A stretch of DNA of 64,000 bases from Sanguinoderma infundibulare. Taxonomy: Eukaryota > Basidiomycota > Agaricomycetes > Polyporales > Polyporaceae. How positions within the stretch are numbered: the stretch's first letter is position 1; each line of letters opens with the position of its first letter. The notes under the pieces are model-generated. The model did not search any database and had not been told where the DNA came from. It worked only from the letters and a program-made list of their open reading frames with translations. This document shows positions 12,190 through 27,399 of this stretch, piece after piece. The DNA lies in the NCBI GenBank assembly GCA_032821775.1, contig JAVLRN010000007.1:248001-312000 (forward strand), given 5' to 3'. The translations under genes and the position numbers were made by a program.

Positions 12190-13826
12190 ATGGCGGCATA
12201 TCGTGGCAAGAATTCGGAGGCGGGATGCCCTTCGGACGCGAAGGAGATGACGGTCTCCGTATCGAATGTCGACGTCGAGCACCACCCCGAAGACCACTTC
12301 TGCACGGACGGGGGATTCAAGGCCTGGCTTACTGTCTTCGGAGCAGTCCTCATACTGTTCTCTGAAGGACTGTTTTTGTCATTCGGTGTCTTCGAGACCT
12401 ACTATACTCAGCATCAGCTCAGCCGCTTCTCCCCCTCCACCATCTCCTGGATTGGCTCATTATCATCTTGGATATTGTACTTCTCCGTACGTCTCTCTCG
12501 CGAATCCTCAGGTCCACCATATTGCCATATAACTAATGCGTGTACTCAATTTGAAGGGGTCTCTTTGGGGCCGCATCTTCGACGTGTACGGTCTACGCAT
12601 CTTGCTGATCGCCGGCTCCGCCTTGCTTGTCCTCAGCGTCATGGCCATTAGCTTCTGCACCGAGCTCTACCAGTTCGTCCTCGTCCAGGGTCTGCTCATT
12701 GGTTTGGCCACTGGGATGCTGTAAGTCTTTATCTTCCTCAACGCGCTCGTAGTCAATTCAATCCACACTCGCGCGCTCTTCCCCTCAGACATGGTCCGGT
12801 GGTCGCCTCTGTCTCTACGCATTTCACAAAACGCCGAGCCACCGCTATCGGAGTCGCACTTACGGGGGAAAGTTTAGGTGCGCACTCTCCGTTACATGTT
12901 CGATCTGCCCCGTTTGTAACGCGGTACTTCAAGGCGCCATGGTCTTCCCCATCGCCGCTCGCTCGCTGTTTGCTCGCATCGGATTCGCGTGGACCCTCCG
13001 CGCTGTAGGATTCTTCCAGCTCGTGCTCCTCGCCATCGGGACCGTTGCTATGACGAGTCACAGAACTCCCAGCCAGCGATGGAGAGCGACGCATGCCGCG
13101 TCCCCTCTTCCATCCCCCATGAAGAGCTTGCGCGATGCGCCGTTCGTGTTGGTCGTGACAAGCGGGTTCTTGATGAACTTTGGTGAGCGGGCGCACATTC
13201 GTCTTCACCGGAAGACTAGTCGCGGCACTGATACGTTCCTCATTTCAGGGTTAAAGATCCCACCCACGTACCTTTCCAACTACGCAGTCTCCAGGGGAAC
13301 CCCGTCCCCGGTCGCATTCTACGTCGTTTCTGCGCTGGGCGGCGGCGGCCTCGTCGGCGGCATTTTCGCAGTTCTGGTTGCTGACGCCGTTGGCCGCTTC
13401 AACACCGCAGTCCCGGCTGCATTCCTCATGGGCTTCCTCGTGCTCGTGTTTTGGATGTTCGCTAAGAGCTTCGTGCCCCTGATCATCTTCGCGGTCATGT
13501 ACGGCTTCTTCTTTGGCGCGTACGCATCCCTTCGAATCGCATACGTTTCGCAGATCTCGGACGTCAAGGAGGTGGGGACGAGGATCGGGATATTCTTCAG
13601 TATCATATCCTTTGCGTGAGTTTCAACGGGTTCTTCGAGTAACTTAGTCTGATATGGACGTCACAGGGCGCTGGCCGCCGGTCCTGCAGGAGGCGCGGTG
13701 TTGAAGGCGGACGACGGAAGGTACACGGGCATGATCGTCCTATGTGGTACAGTGATCATTGCCGGCTCGCTGCTCATTCTCCTCGCGAAGTACAAAATCA
13801 ACCGTAATCTGCTCACGCGTGTGTAA
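12190..13826 (+). CDS. MCT-like MFS transporter (MFS1), intact
   Basis: Six exons join in phase: 12190-12486, 12557-12720, 12789-12877, 12934-13182, 13249-13615 and 13667-13826, giving 441 residues. After a polar N-terminus of about 40 residues the chain starts with DGGFKAW and TM1, then FGVFETYYTQHQL and SPSTISWIGSL, the arrangement of the fungal monocarboxylate-porter (SLC16/Mch-like) branch of the major facilitator superfamily. About 12 hydrophobic segments follow, with ADAVGRFNTAVPAAFLMG at the start of the C-half and CVSQ-like ISDVKEVGTRIG late. Known members move small organic acids or vitamins across the plasma membrane; the substrate here cannot be told. All splice sites are canonical. 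Its mirror copy MFS6 carries a stop codon. Confidence 0.9.
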
Positions 13827-14365
13827 CTGGCTACGGCCAGGGTATAGTCGGATAGTCATGTATCATGAGAATACGCTTCATATCTCACATAACTCAGCTG
13901 TTTCGGAGAATGCACACGACGTTCATGGCACAATAGGTCAACGAGTCAAATACATATTCCATCATGGCTGGTCGGCAAGTGAGCAACGATCCGTAGAAAG
14001 GGCTTTTGAGCGAAGCTTGTGTGGGAGCTCCTCGCTCTGATTGCTGCTAAGACATTGAAGATGGAAATGTATGCGTCGTCGCGCGATATTGACTAGCCAT
14101 AGATAGGGCCTAGCTAGGTGCACTACGTTGTCGGAATCATCCTATTTAACACGATCATTTGAATCCTATGCAATACAAACATATACAGAACTTTCGGACG
14201 AAGCTCAAATGTGGTTCACATTATGGGCATCAAAATCCGTCATGCTGACGTAATAGTATGTCCACGTTTATAGTTGAACTCGAACAACTTGAACGAACGC
14301 TTGCAACCACCCATCTCTTGCCATCCCACTACTCTCGTCCGCCTCCACCACTACCCATTCTCGTC

Positions 14366-15149
14366 ATGGAACAACAACCTAGCAACGAGCTTCCTCTGTT
14401 CGCTCTACCACCTGGTTCGAAGTTTAGTGGTCAAGTACGTGCAAACTTCTGGCTCTCCATCACCTCTGCTTATCTGCGCGCCATAGGATAAGCTCCGCGT
14501 GTTTGCACAACAGCCACTCGAGGGCCCTGGCCTACCCGAGTACCTCGCTCCGTCGAAATCATCCACTATCCAGCCCCCCAAGCTGTGGTACGGGTGGAGA
14601 GTCGGCCACGATCGGTTGTTGGAAGTTGCCCTCAACCACTTCCCTCATGTCGTCAAGTACCGTCGAGCCCCTGCAACCCTAGGCTTGGGATTAGGCGACG
14701 AACACGAGGACAGCTATACCGACGAGGACTGGGCACACGAAGTGCCGAATATCGCAGAGACTATCACGAGCTACGCCTTTGTCGTTGCGATCAGGGAGTA
14801 CCTTGGAGTCAACCCCAAGGCCCAAAAGATCTTCAAGGTTCAAGAGCTCTGGGACAGCCAGAAGCAGGGCGTATACGGCTTGACCGTCGGGTCGAACTAC
14901 CAGAAATTATTGAGGAAGGATCACGTGGAGAAGCTTCAAGCCCTCATTGCGCCTGGCGAGCCACCGATGTGGTATCTCGACTACTGGCGTTGGACATACC
15001 GCCGGGTGGCTCCCAAAGCTGACGGTGAGCTCCTCCGGTCCAGATCCTTGTGACATAACCATGTTGCTCACGATTCACCAGGGAGAACCAAGAAGACGGT
15101 GACTTCCCGCACGTCGGCGGAGGGTGGACGAGTCGAGACCGTTTCGTGA
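14366..15149 (+). CDS. Conserved-type unknown protein, gene X (224 aa)
   Basis: Three exons fit: 14366-14434, 14487-15024 and 15082-15149, with canonical borders, giving 224 residues. The product is soluble, with no signal peptide or membrane segment. It has a Pro-rich start, a central aromatic block KLWYGWRVGHDRLLEVAL, an acidic stretch DEHEDSYTDEDW, a helical region (ITSYAFVVAIREYLG) and a basic tail. I do not recognise the family. The mirror copy at 60263-61052 keeps the same exon structure and an open frame with few amino-acid changes, which argues for coding constraint. It sits between MFS1 and MFS2 in both arms, transcribed in the same direction. Confidence 0.75.
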
Positions 15150-15359
15150 TCCCTTTGCTCCTTTGCGTTTGCGTTGTCCACTCACGACATCATTGATCCC
15201 GTTTATTGTGTATCGTCACCCTATCGGTTTGCACATACCAAATCGCTGCGTTTATGTCTATTTGATTGGTTGATGCTAGACACGTGGCCACGACTTCTTT
15301 GTAGATAGTTTTGTTATGTGGCAGCGGAAGTAACAAGAGCTGCTCACTCCCGGTGACTA

Positions 15360-15575
15360 CCGGAGGCTTCAACACCTCGTGTTATGCGTGGTTCGCTCTC
15401 TCTTGCTGGTGCATTCCGGACCTTCATGAAGCCTCCTCGCCCACGGTGACGAGGTCCCCAGAAATTAACCCGTGAAGACTGTCACCCCGTGCGTCGCCCA
15501 AATTTCGGACCTCAACAAGATCGGAACCCCAATCGGCGTCTTGCACAGTCTCATATTGATTGGATAAGTAACAAC
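15360..15575 (+). pseudogene. MFS relic, copy 2
   Basis: Holds the decayed MFS block that reads like CVAQISDLNKIGTPIGVLHS (about 15488-15560), preceded by a stretch also found at 27.83-27.95 kb. No longer open. Together with 15150-15360, which has no gene, it fills the interval between gene X and the MFS2 flank. A 61-codon open stretch at 15190-15375 (minus) is translated identically at 60037-60222 in the other arm; with no other coding sign I treat it as conserved duplicate sequence, not a gene. Confidence 0.55.
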
Positions 15576-15699
15576 GTCTTGCCTAAAGCGTCCTACTGAG
15601 GTGAACGTGCGGCAGCTTGCCCGGTAGTCTGCTAGGATCCTCGAGGCGTACCATGAGTTACGCGTGGGGTCCCCAGTATTCTGTATCGTCCGTAGCTTG

Positions 15700-16100
15700 A
15701 TTTGGAAGAGTCATCACTTCCAGGGCCTGTCAGGTTCTCCGCAATTCCTGTCTTGGGTATCCGTAACAATCACCAAGCGACGAACCTTGACTATATTGTC
15801 GGAGAAAAGTCTCGCTGCGGGAACCGCATCCGCGGACTCGGTTGAAACTAGCTTCCCTCTTTCCCTTAGCAGATAGGCTTAGCACCACCTTACACGTTTC
15901 ATCTGCTAAAGACAGGCATTAATACCCCGCCTCATGAAGAGATTTCCTGTGCCGTCGATGTTTCTTGACAAAATAGGGAATGGACGTCGACACTGCGTCT
16001 GCCCAAAGGCGGACCCTAGGGAGGCAATCGTTCTCATTAGGACGATCCCATCCTTACGGTTGCGCAGAGGGAAGTGACGGTCTTGGCGTTAACTAAAGAG
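15700..16100 (+). repeat. Shared MFS 5'-flank repeat, copy 2 (putative promoter)
   Basis: Same ordered landmarks as the copy at 10.86 kb, continuing through TTTCTTGACAAAATAGGGAA and AACGGTTGCGCAGAGGGAAG-like sequence to GGTATATAACCACCCAG just before the MFS2 start. The TATA-like motif (about 16110) and the 100-nt spacing to the ATG suggest that the block contains the promoter. In four copies (16.1, 28.7, 53.1 and 59.3 kb) this proximal part is nearly the same. Confidence 0.65.
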
Positions 16101-16203
16101 AATGCCCGGTATATAACCACCCAGAACGTCTCGTGAGTCCTTCGGGCTTCCCCTGTACTCCTCACTCCTGACCCACGCACCAGACGACCTCCAACACTCG
16201 CTC

Positions 16204-17841
16204 ATGGCCGCATCTTGCGACAAGAATTCAAAGACTGACGTGTCTCCGTATGCGAAGGACACGACGTCCTCCGTATCCAGCGTTGACGTCGAGCATCAGC
16301 CCGGAGACCACGTCTTCACGGACGGGGGCTTCAAGGCCTGGCTTATTGTCTTCGGAGCCGTTCTAATATTGTTCGCTAAAGGACTATTTGTGACATTCGG
16401 TGTTTTCGAGACCTACTACGGCCAGCATCAGCTCAGCCGCTTCTCCCCCTCCACCATCTCCTGGATTGGCTCATTATCATCTTGGATAATGTACTTTTCC
16501 GTACGTCTCTCTCGCGAATCCTCAGGTCCACCATCTTGCCATATAACTAATACGTGCACTCAATTTGAAGGCGTCTCTTTGGGGCCGCATCTTCGACGTG
16601 TACGGTCTACGCATCTTGCTGATCGCCGGCTCCGCCTTGCTTGTCCTCGGCACCATGATCATTAGCGTCTGTACCGAGTTCTACCAGTTCCTCCTCGTCC
16701 AGGGCCTGTTCATGGGACTGGCACAGGGAATGATGTAAGCTTTCGTGATCCTGGATACGTTCACTTTCAATTCAACTCATGCTCGCGGACCCTTCGTTTC
16801 AAGTACAGTCCGATGTTCGCATCTGTCTCTAAGCATTTCACAAAACACCGCGCCACCGCGATCGGAGCCCCCATGGCAAGTATAGGTTTAAGTGAGCACT
16901 GTCCATCACATCTTCGTTCTGCTCGTTCTCAACGCGATGCGTCCAGGCGGTGTGATCTTCCCCATCGTGGCCCGCGAGCTGTTTCCTCGCATCGAATTCG
17001 GCTGGACGCTCCGCACTGTGGGATTCTTCCAGCTCGTCCTTTTGGCCATCGGGACCATCGCAATGACGAGCCACAGAAGCCCCTACGGGCGAGAAAGAGC
17101 CACGCGTACCGTATCTCCTCTTCCCGCCCTCACGAAGAGCCTGCGGGACTTGCCGTTCGTGTTGTTCGTGGCAGGCGCATTCCTGGTCGACTTCGGTAAG
17201 CGGGCGCACATTCGTCTGCACCGGAAGGCGAATATCATCGAACTGATATCCTCCTCGTTCGAGGTTTAAACATCCCATCCACGTTCCTTTCCAACTACGC
17301 CGTCTCCAGGGGAATCCCGTCCTCGAACGCATACTACGTCGTTTCCGCGCTGAGCGGCGGCAGCATCGTGGGCCGTATCATCGGTGCTGTGGTCGCTGAC
17401 GGCGTCGGCCGCTTCAACACTGCAGTCCCGACTGCGTTCCTCATGGGCCTCCTCGTGCTCGTGTTCTGGATGTTCGCCAAAACGCTCATGCCTATCGTCG
17501 TCTTCGCGGCCATGTACGGCTTGTTCGAAGGCGCGTACGTATCCCTTCGGATCGCGTGCGTTTCGCAGATATCGGACGTGAAGAAGGTGGGGACGAGGAT
17601 CGGCATATTCTTCAGTATCATATCCTTTGCGTGAGTTTCAACGGGTTCTTCGAGTAACTTAGTCTGATATGGACGTCACAGGGACCTGGCCGCCGGTCCT
17701 GCAGGCGGCGCGGTGTTGAAGGCGAACGGCGGGGACTATACGGGCATGATCGCACTATCTGGCATAGTGATCATTGCTGGGTCGCTCCTCCTCCTCCTCT
17801 CGAAGTACAAGGTGAATCGCAAGCTGCTCGCGCGTGTGTAA
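16204..17841 (+). pseudogene. MCT-like MFS transporter (MFS2), splice-site damaged
   Basis: Exons correspond one to one to the mirror gene MFS5: 16204-16500, 16571-16734, 16804-16891, 16947-17195, 17264-17630 and 17682-17841. All are open and equal in length except exon 3. At the intron 2 acceptor MFS5 has TTTCAG/GTACAG, whereas here the sequence is TTTCAAGTACAG: a G-to-A change removes the AG, and the next AG is one base downstream, so exon 3 becomes 88 instead of 89 nt and the frame shifts. Either this is a recent pseudogene or an unusual acceptor is used. The residues are otherwise those of a complete 12-TM MCT-like carrier of about 441 aa, so decay must be young. Confidence 0.75.
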
Positions 17842-18107
17842 CTTGCTAGGAAAATGTAGTCGTTAGACACTTTCGATGATGATGTGACAGATTCCATGAA
17901 TTTCGTCGCAATCGATGATGAATCTCTGGACGGGTTGCAACTGTCCGGCGGCACGGTTGAGTTGAGTCAAGGCGATAATAGATTAGGTGGTTGGGTGACA
18001 GTGGGGCAAGCCAGCGACACGATGGAATTGGGAGAGGCCTGCGTGCGATCTACGTAGGTTGTCGGGATGCCGACGACGACGACACGGCGACATGCAGGTC
18101 ATCGCGA

Positions 18108-20393
18108 TCATCGTGCCTGGATGTCTCCGGCGCGCTCCCGTTCGGAGACGGGTTGAGGCACTGGCGCAGCATCGACTTTGACAACGACGAACTTGCGTGT
18201 GAGCAAGTTGAAGACGCTCCCGAAGATGAGCGCGATCAAGGTGCAGCTCATGATGATCACGTTGTACGGCATGCTGAAATCCGGAGTGGCTAGGTCAGCG
18301 AGTAGGACTGGTGTGTATATCCGTCGAGGCCGTCGACTACGAGCGAGAGCAAGAGGCCCCGAGGTGTGTGTGACAGTGTGATTCTCGCTTCCTGCGGCGT
18401 CACCAAAGGCGAAGGGAACTAAAACGGCCGGTGGCAGATCCCATCCTCGTTGTGCATCAGGTTGATGTTCCGTGTAACGCAAGAAGGGTTTCAAGACGTC
18501 CATCGTGAGGTACAGCGTGCTACTAGGTGGCAACGTCAGGACGGCTTGCAGGAGCGCCGGTCGGGAGTGGGGGACCGGAGGCGTATACGACAGGATGGAC
18601 ACGAGATCGTCTGAGGCCGATTACATCACGTTAATTAGTCGAGATGCTGGCGCGAGTGTGGGTCAGCAATAAATAGACTGACCTCGTGGAACGCCATTGA
18701 CGGAAGCCTTGAGAGTGTGCAGGTAGAATTGGAGATGCCACGGCATGGTCTCAAGGTAGCCGGTGCTGACTTCCACCTGGAGGTTGTTCGTAACGACCAG
18801 CGTGAGCTGAGCCTCGGCTTGGCTCATGCCCTTGAGGTTCCGGCGGACGGAGATATCTGTGAACGGAGGCGCTTCCGATGTGTTTGCTGTAATCACCATC
18901 AGTAATTCGGGTCTCGAGTATCGGGTATGGCAGTGTACGCACGATACTCGAAGCTGCCTTCGGTCGGCCATCGTACAGCAACATCAAGTGTGTCATGGCC
19001 TATGACCGATACGGTCAGTTCTCCTGCCGATACATTAACTGTATCACAGTCTACGCACCCGCATCAACGACATATGTTGCAACATTGTCTGCGATGTCGG
19101 TTGGATCTGGTGTGATCGAGTATGGCGATGGCCCGTGAGGCAGCTCCACTCGGACCGTGCTAGATCGAGCGACGGGACAGGGCCTCTCTATGCTGCGGTC
19201 AAATGTCGAGCGAAGCGACCAATCTAAGCAAGTGTTCAGTATGACGCTTGGCTCTCCGAGCACATCGGGGAAACGATGTGGCCGTCAAGGCGGCAGAAAC
19301 ACGCACGACAGTACGAGAAACGGTGAATAATAGATCCACTAGGCATTCACTCGTCTCCCAGCGTGCCTTCCAACAGCGTGTCACAGGCTGTATTTGTCCC
19401 ACGGATGTGGAACGACACGGAACAAGGGAACCGTGTTGTATATCGGAGCAAGAGCCTCCATAACGGAAGCGTGGAAAGGTCTGGATTACAAGGCGACACA
19501 TGACACTCACCTCGACGCTTGTCATTTGAGTAGCGGACAGGGTCGAAGATAGCTTGGAAAGCCAGACGCACTTCGACACCCACACGCTCCCGGTAACGAA
19601 CGTGCACTCCAAGTCCGTGCCAATCGGCGTCGAATAGGCGGTGGGGGTTGAGCAAGTTGGCGATACCGGAGAGGGATTTGCACGGCAAAAGCTTCAGGAA
19701 TGGCGTCAGGTTCTCTGTGCAGACGTGCTCCGAAGGGAGAGTTGAGTGGCGGAGTTGGTGTGGGTGTGTGAAGTTCGGGAGCGAGCCTTCAGGCTGGAAG
19801 GTGAGAGTGGGCGAGGTAGTGCGTTGCTCGTCTAGGTGACCCAAGGACGCGCAGAAGAGGCCGGCAAGCGCATTACGAAGCCCTTGCCATCGCTGGTCAA
19901 TCCTTCCTCTGGGGTCACTAACGGTAGGTCGAGAAATAGACGCATATACGCACGGAGATCGAGCACTGTCCCCCATCCAAGCCCATAGCTCCGCGCCTGT
20001 TCCAACCCCTGGCTCGTCCGGATATCCCCACGAGTCGTAGTTCCATTTTCCGGCATTGAGAGTCAGATGAAGCTCCGTAACGGCATATTCACGAAGTATT
20101 TGACCAAAGGCGAGCGGGAACAGGGTGTAATGCTGCGCTATTGAACAGCTAAGAAGTGGGACGGGTAGGAAATGCGAGCAGGACTGCGCACCTTCGTCGT
20201 CGTCGGACAGCACTTCGGGCTCCCTCGGGGTAGCTCCTTTGAGCAAGGTTGTGAACGAGAATCGCGCGGTAAGCTTTCCATCGCGCAATGGTCGAAGCTG
20301 GAGCTCCTCGTCGAATTGCTCGCGGTGTGGAAACACAGTAGCGACGTGGAACGCTAGCAGCAAGCTCACTCTGGAGCAGACGGCCCACCGCAT
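18108..20393 (-). CDS. GPI16: GPI transamidase subunit Gpi16/PIG-T, copy B
   Basis: Predicted exons 20393-19511, 19223-19059, 19038-18943, 18886-18683 and 18610-18108 stay in phase and give about 616 residues, the size of yeast Gpi16. The product starts with a signal peptide and EQFDEELQLRPLRDGK. It continues with HYTLFPLAFGQILREYAV, GAELWAWMGD, CTENLTPFLKLLPCKS, DRSIERPCPVARSS, FEYP, YLETMPWHLQFYLHTL and a C-terminal membrane anchor ([18 protein letters not shown]) with a short basic tail. Gpi16 is a lumenal ER subunit of the complex that attaches GPI anchors to proteins and is disulfide-linked to Gpi8 in known systems. Odd points: intron 1 is 287 nt, and the frame between exons 2 and 3 requires removal of only 20 nt. 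It is the only near full-length copy of three in the window. Confidence 0.85.
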
Positions 20394-21072
20394 GTTTCCG
20401 GTGTGGAAGATGTATGCGGCTATGAAGAAGGCATTGGAGACGGTGGAGATAAGGAGGAGTCAATGGCAGAGAGACCATGGACGAGGTGCGACGAGGTGCC
20501 AAAGTAAACCCGTGAGAACGGGGCGCCTACGCTCCCAAACCGGGCCTGGAGGCGAAAATACAGCTCTGCTTCTAACGACCGTCTCCAACTGACCGAGTAC
20601 GGCTTCCGTGGCATCGCGAGTGTGGCTATATGCTGATAATTTTTATGCCCAGCAGGATTGAGGTCCTGTACCGTTCATACCATCCACTGGGAAGTGTGTA
20701 GGAAGCGTCAGGCCGCGAAGAGAGGTTCCCGAGGCGACAGGAATTATCAAAAGTGCACGCGCAATCGTACTATCATATCTCCGGCCTGGGGGCCATTCGG
20801 GGCACTACATTGGCGGTCTTGGTGCAGGTGCGTTGCTTAACATGTTCATTGTCGTTGTAGGTTGACAGAAAAATGCATCTCGGTCGGGCAAGAACAGAGT
20901 TAACTGGATTTCGACAAGAACTGTTACCAATCAATCGAGGTTTCGCCCACAGTGACCCCAGCACCCAACGCATGAGCTCTGTTGTGCAACATTCTGTGGG
21001 TGAAGCGGTGTCTTTTTGCACAAAAGCGGATACTATAATTATGATCTCTTATCGTGACAGGGTTCCCCGAAC
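20394..21072. promoter_or_regulatory. Divergent GPI16-AFG2 promoter region
   Basis: The ATGs of GPI16 (20393, minus) and AFG2 (21073, plus) face away from each other across 679 nt, so one intergenic stretch must carry both promoters. The homologous interval is kept at 9549-10043 and 54398-55071 beside the pseudogene copies, including the block around TCGGTCGGGCAAGAACAG and GGATTTCGACAAGAACTG. No exact core element can be assigned. Confidence 0.6.
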
Positions 21073-24128
<3,056 letters not shown>

Positions 24129-24402
24129 TCTCATCTGATGGGTATAACATTGCTGTTGAGTCATAGTGCGATGCCACGACGGCGAATTGAATGGCCGGCG
24201 GTGAATGGGTTAACTGCTATCATCGTTGCTTACCTCTTTTATTCACCGGAACCATTCGTCACTAACAGGGGCACTCCGTCTCCGATGAGCGTCTCCGCGG
24301 CATGAGATATACCACTCCCACCTGCGTTTGTTCTTGTTCCCCCACCACGGACACCTCGCACCAATTCCACGCATCCACGGCCCAGTCTCCTGGATTCACG
24401 AT

Positions 24403-26210
24403 ATGTCCAGCTCGAGGTATGCATTTCGCGATGTCCATGTCCGACCCACACTCATTGCAATTCATGCAGTTACGATGACTCGCATCCGGAGTACGGGTTC
24501 ACGTCGTTTTCCCCAGACACCCATATCGAAGAATCCGCCTCTAAGCCACTACTGCACGCTGCGGGATTGAGATTTGACGACTATACGGATACTTCATCCA
24601 GGATCAATCGTCTTCCCACGGAGCTCCTTTCTGCGATATTCAACAAAGCCACATCTCACAGGCCGTACCGTCCCATTCTCATCGTGCCCGATTGCTCCAC
24701 AAAACGAGCCGAATTCAACATCCAGCCCGTAATTACCCTCGCCCTCGTTTGTCGATTATGGCGCAACGTGGTGATTGGAGATGCGGCACTCTGGTCTCAT
24801 ATCGACACCGACCACAGTTCGCAGCGATCGCTGTGGATCTCATTGCACCGTTCTTCCGGCTATCCTCTCACCCTTCGTATCGGCTTAGGGCGAAACCAAC
24901 TCGCAGACACGGTTCTGGCAAACCATGGCAATCGCATTCGATTCCTCCACGCGGCGGATGGCGGCAGCCGCCTCCCGTTGAGGTCTATCCTCCGCCCCTT
25001 CCGCTTCCACGCGCCACAGATCGAAAGCTTCACGCTCGTCCAGTCTTACGATGCGGTGAACGAATCTTCTGAGGGGCTCATCTTCGCGGAAGAAACCTCT
25101 CCACTGAAAGCTCTCGCTCTCATGCTTCCCCACGCCTTCTTGCCAACAAACTCCTTCCCGAATTTGACCCATTTATTTTTGCAGTTCGCGACGCAGGAAC
25201 CTGCTCCTCGCATACTCCAGTTGCTGTCCAACACACCCATATTGGAGCACTTCCAACTCTCCTGTACCGGGTCGATCGACGTGGTCCGAACGCAAACTCC
25301 TCCCGAACGGCGCATATCTTTGAACCACCTCCGCTCCGCTGTATTCATGGGTGGACTGCTCGAAGTCCACTTCGACCTCCTTGGTGGTATCGAGGTGCCA
25401 GCGGACATCCTCCTGTGTTTCAGCCACTCTGGGACGAGTTGCAGCCTCAACGACAGCCCACCTTCCCTCCGCATCCCGAAAATCTCTCTCCTGGACACAC
25501 TGACGTTCATGGAGCTCTCTCTTCAACAGGAATATCTCCTGGCCACCGGGTACGACGCCCAGATGACATCTGGCTTCATCATCGACACCGAACACTTCTG
25601 CGACGCCTCGCTCTGGATCGCGCATCTGCACACGATGCTTCCGCTCTCCAGAATCACGATCCTCAACATCAACATCAATGATGTTGTAACAATGGACTGT
25701 ACCTTCCGGCCGATCCTCCAGCACTTCGTGCGCCTCGAGGAGCTGCATGCTCTGTTTACTCCCGATTATTTCGAGCCGGAGTCGTCACCGCTTCTGGTCA
25801 AATCATTGTGTACAGCGTTGGCTCCAACCCACCGTGATCCTCAGGTTCTCCCGTGCCCGGAGCTGCGAGTCTTCGGTATCGAGGCGGATCTGGCTCACGA
25901 CGAGTTCCCCTTCCCCGCGCTCGAAACTATGGCGGCCGCACACCGTCGTGCCGGCCACGGGCTCTCCAGCTTTACATACCAACTACACACGAGCAAGTTC
26001 GAGCACGACTCGGAGGAAATGCGCCGGCTATTTTCGGCTTCGCTTGCTCCCTTGACCGCCTTCGTCCACTCGGTGGAGTTCCGTTGCTATTCGGAGGAAG
26101 AGAAGCTGTGTTCGTTCAAGCCGCGGGAATGCTGGGAGCTGCGGGAGGCGGAGAAGTATTGGGTGGTGCCGAGGAAGCCGAGGTACAGCTCGCCGTGGGG
26201 TTGGCACTGA
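24403..26210 (+). CDS. F-box domain protein (584 aa)
   Basis: A 14-nt first exon (24403-24416, ATG TCC AGC TCG AG) splices across a 53-nt intron to 24470, and the frame then runs open to the stop at 26210, giving 584 residues. INRLPTELLSAIFNKA at about residues 52-67 and VCRLWRNVVIGDAALWSHI further on form the F-box typical of agaricomycete proteins. The remainder looks like irregular leucine-rich segments (LTHLFLQF, LQLLSNTPILEHFQLS). Such proteins serve as substrate adaptors of SCF ubiquitin ligases and belong to strongly expanded families in mushrooms; the target is unknown. The gene lies inside the segment missing from the right arm. Confidence 0.85.
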
Positions 26211-27350
26211 AGAATGAGAATGGTGAGGGGGACAGGCTCGTGTTGCGAGTGTCTGTGGCCATTGCTGACCACAGTCATGTAGGATCTTATTCTATATCGA
26301 TCTTGGATACGCGCTGTGTCTCCATCGCCGGGGTACGGCTCTAGATCTCAAGAATGATACCCTGTTCTCGCCATGCCCTTTCGTCCGTTCCTTATATCCA
26401 CCACTAATGGTATTTAGCATCTCTGTCCTGGTTTTTCAACGTCCATTTCGTGCGCTACAAATGTTTCCGATCCGAGAGAGATACCATGAACAGCGGCATG
26501 ATATGTATGTAACCAATCCATCCAAGACTATTCAACATACTCATACCAGCTTTGGTTGAGTGTGAGCACAGCTATCGTCCTCGATGCCTTAGTGGGTACG
26601 CGCTGTTATCATTGTGCGTCTGAGGAGGGGTTCAGCAATGCGTGGTTGGGATTTTGTCTACTGGCACTCGCAACGTCGACGCCCTTCTCGCGCAAAATCC
26701 GGCACACACGCCGACAATCGCCGTAGAACGTCGGGTTGAACTGCCAAATATCCTCGCCCTCACCCTCTTCCTTGACTCCTGAAGTTGATGAGCCGCGTCA
26801 CGTTTTCGTCCTTCCAGTTCGGTATCCGCCGCCTCGCCATTAGATGATCACCGTCGTCAGGTAAGTACTCACACACCAAACCTGTTCAACTGCGCCGGCC
26901 GTCCACCAGGTTGATATCAATATTCTCTGTCTAATTTCCAGGCCTTCTCAGTTGTCCTCGGCATCAGCTGTCATGGTGCACAGTACGACGAACTGAAACC
27001 TTCGCAGCAATGAGAGACTTCACTGTTCATAGCCAATCCGAGTCATCTGAAGGCACATCCAAATTAACCACACACTGACCACAGACCAGCTATGCAATCC
27101 GCGCCCTAACCTGGGCAGAATATGTCCACCATGCGATATGGATGTGGATTTGGTGAGTCCAAGTGCTCGCCTTTCCTGACGCAGTTGTTTCAATGTTCGT
27201 CGTCCGGCGGTGTAGGGTGCGCTGATTCAAAAGCATCTCCATCTCTTACGTCCTAGGTCTCTCGATCTACATTGAACCAAGGATTTACTTATGAAGGTAC
27301 TGTTGAAAATTACTATCGTTGGCGTGGGGAATTAAATAGGACGGGAACGC
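26211..27350. other. Interval between F-box gene and MFS relic, no clear gene
   Basis: Apart from the short minus-strand frame at 26609-26840, no exon chain could be built. The sequence is less GC-rich than its surroundings and has no counterpart in the right arm, where this section is deleted. Confidence 0.5.
26609..26840 (-). pseudogene. Short broken frame of unknown type
   Basis: From an ATG at 26840 the minus strand reads a basic start (ARRRIPNWKDENVTRLINF). A one-frame change later it continues in a sensible-looking stretch, EGEDIWQFNPTFYGDCRRVC, ending at a stop at 26609. The two halves do not share a frame and no good intron explains it. It could be the remnant of a small conserved protein or the 3' exon of a lost gene; I do not recognise it. 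Confidence 0.3.
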
Positions 27351-27399
27351 TTGACCCACGTGTTCCTGACCGATTGCCTTTCCTGCCAGGTCATGATTG

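Larger units (their letters stand above)
11424..17960. repeat. Left arm of inverted duplication (best-conserved part)
   Basis: Mirrors about 57455-63972 on the opposite strand. For matching points the two coordinates sum to about 75410 (for example the ATGs at 12190 and 63226, exon borders of gene X, and the ATGs at 16204 and 59207). It includes MFS1, gene X, the relic, the 5' flank and MFS2, non-coding intervals included. Colinearity continues at lower resolution to about 32.8 kb against 49.4 kb. Confidence 0.9.
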
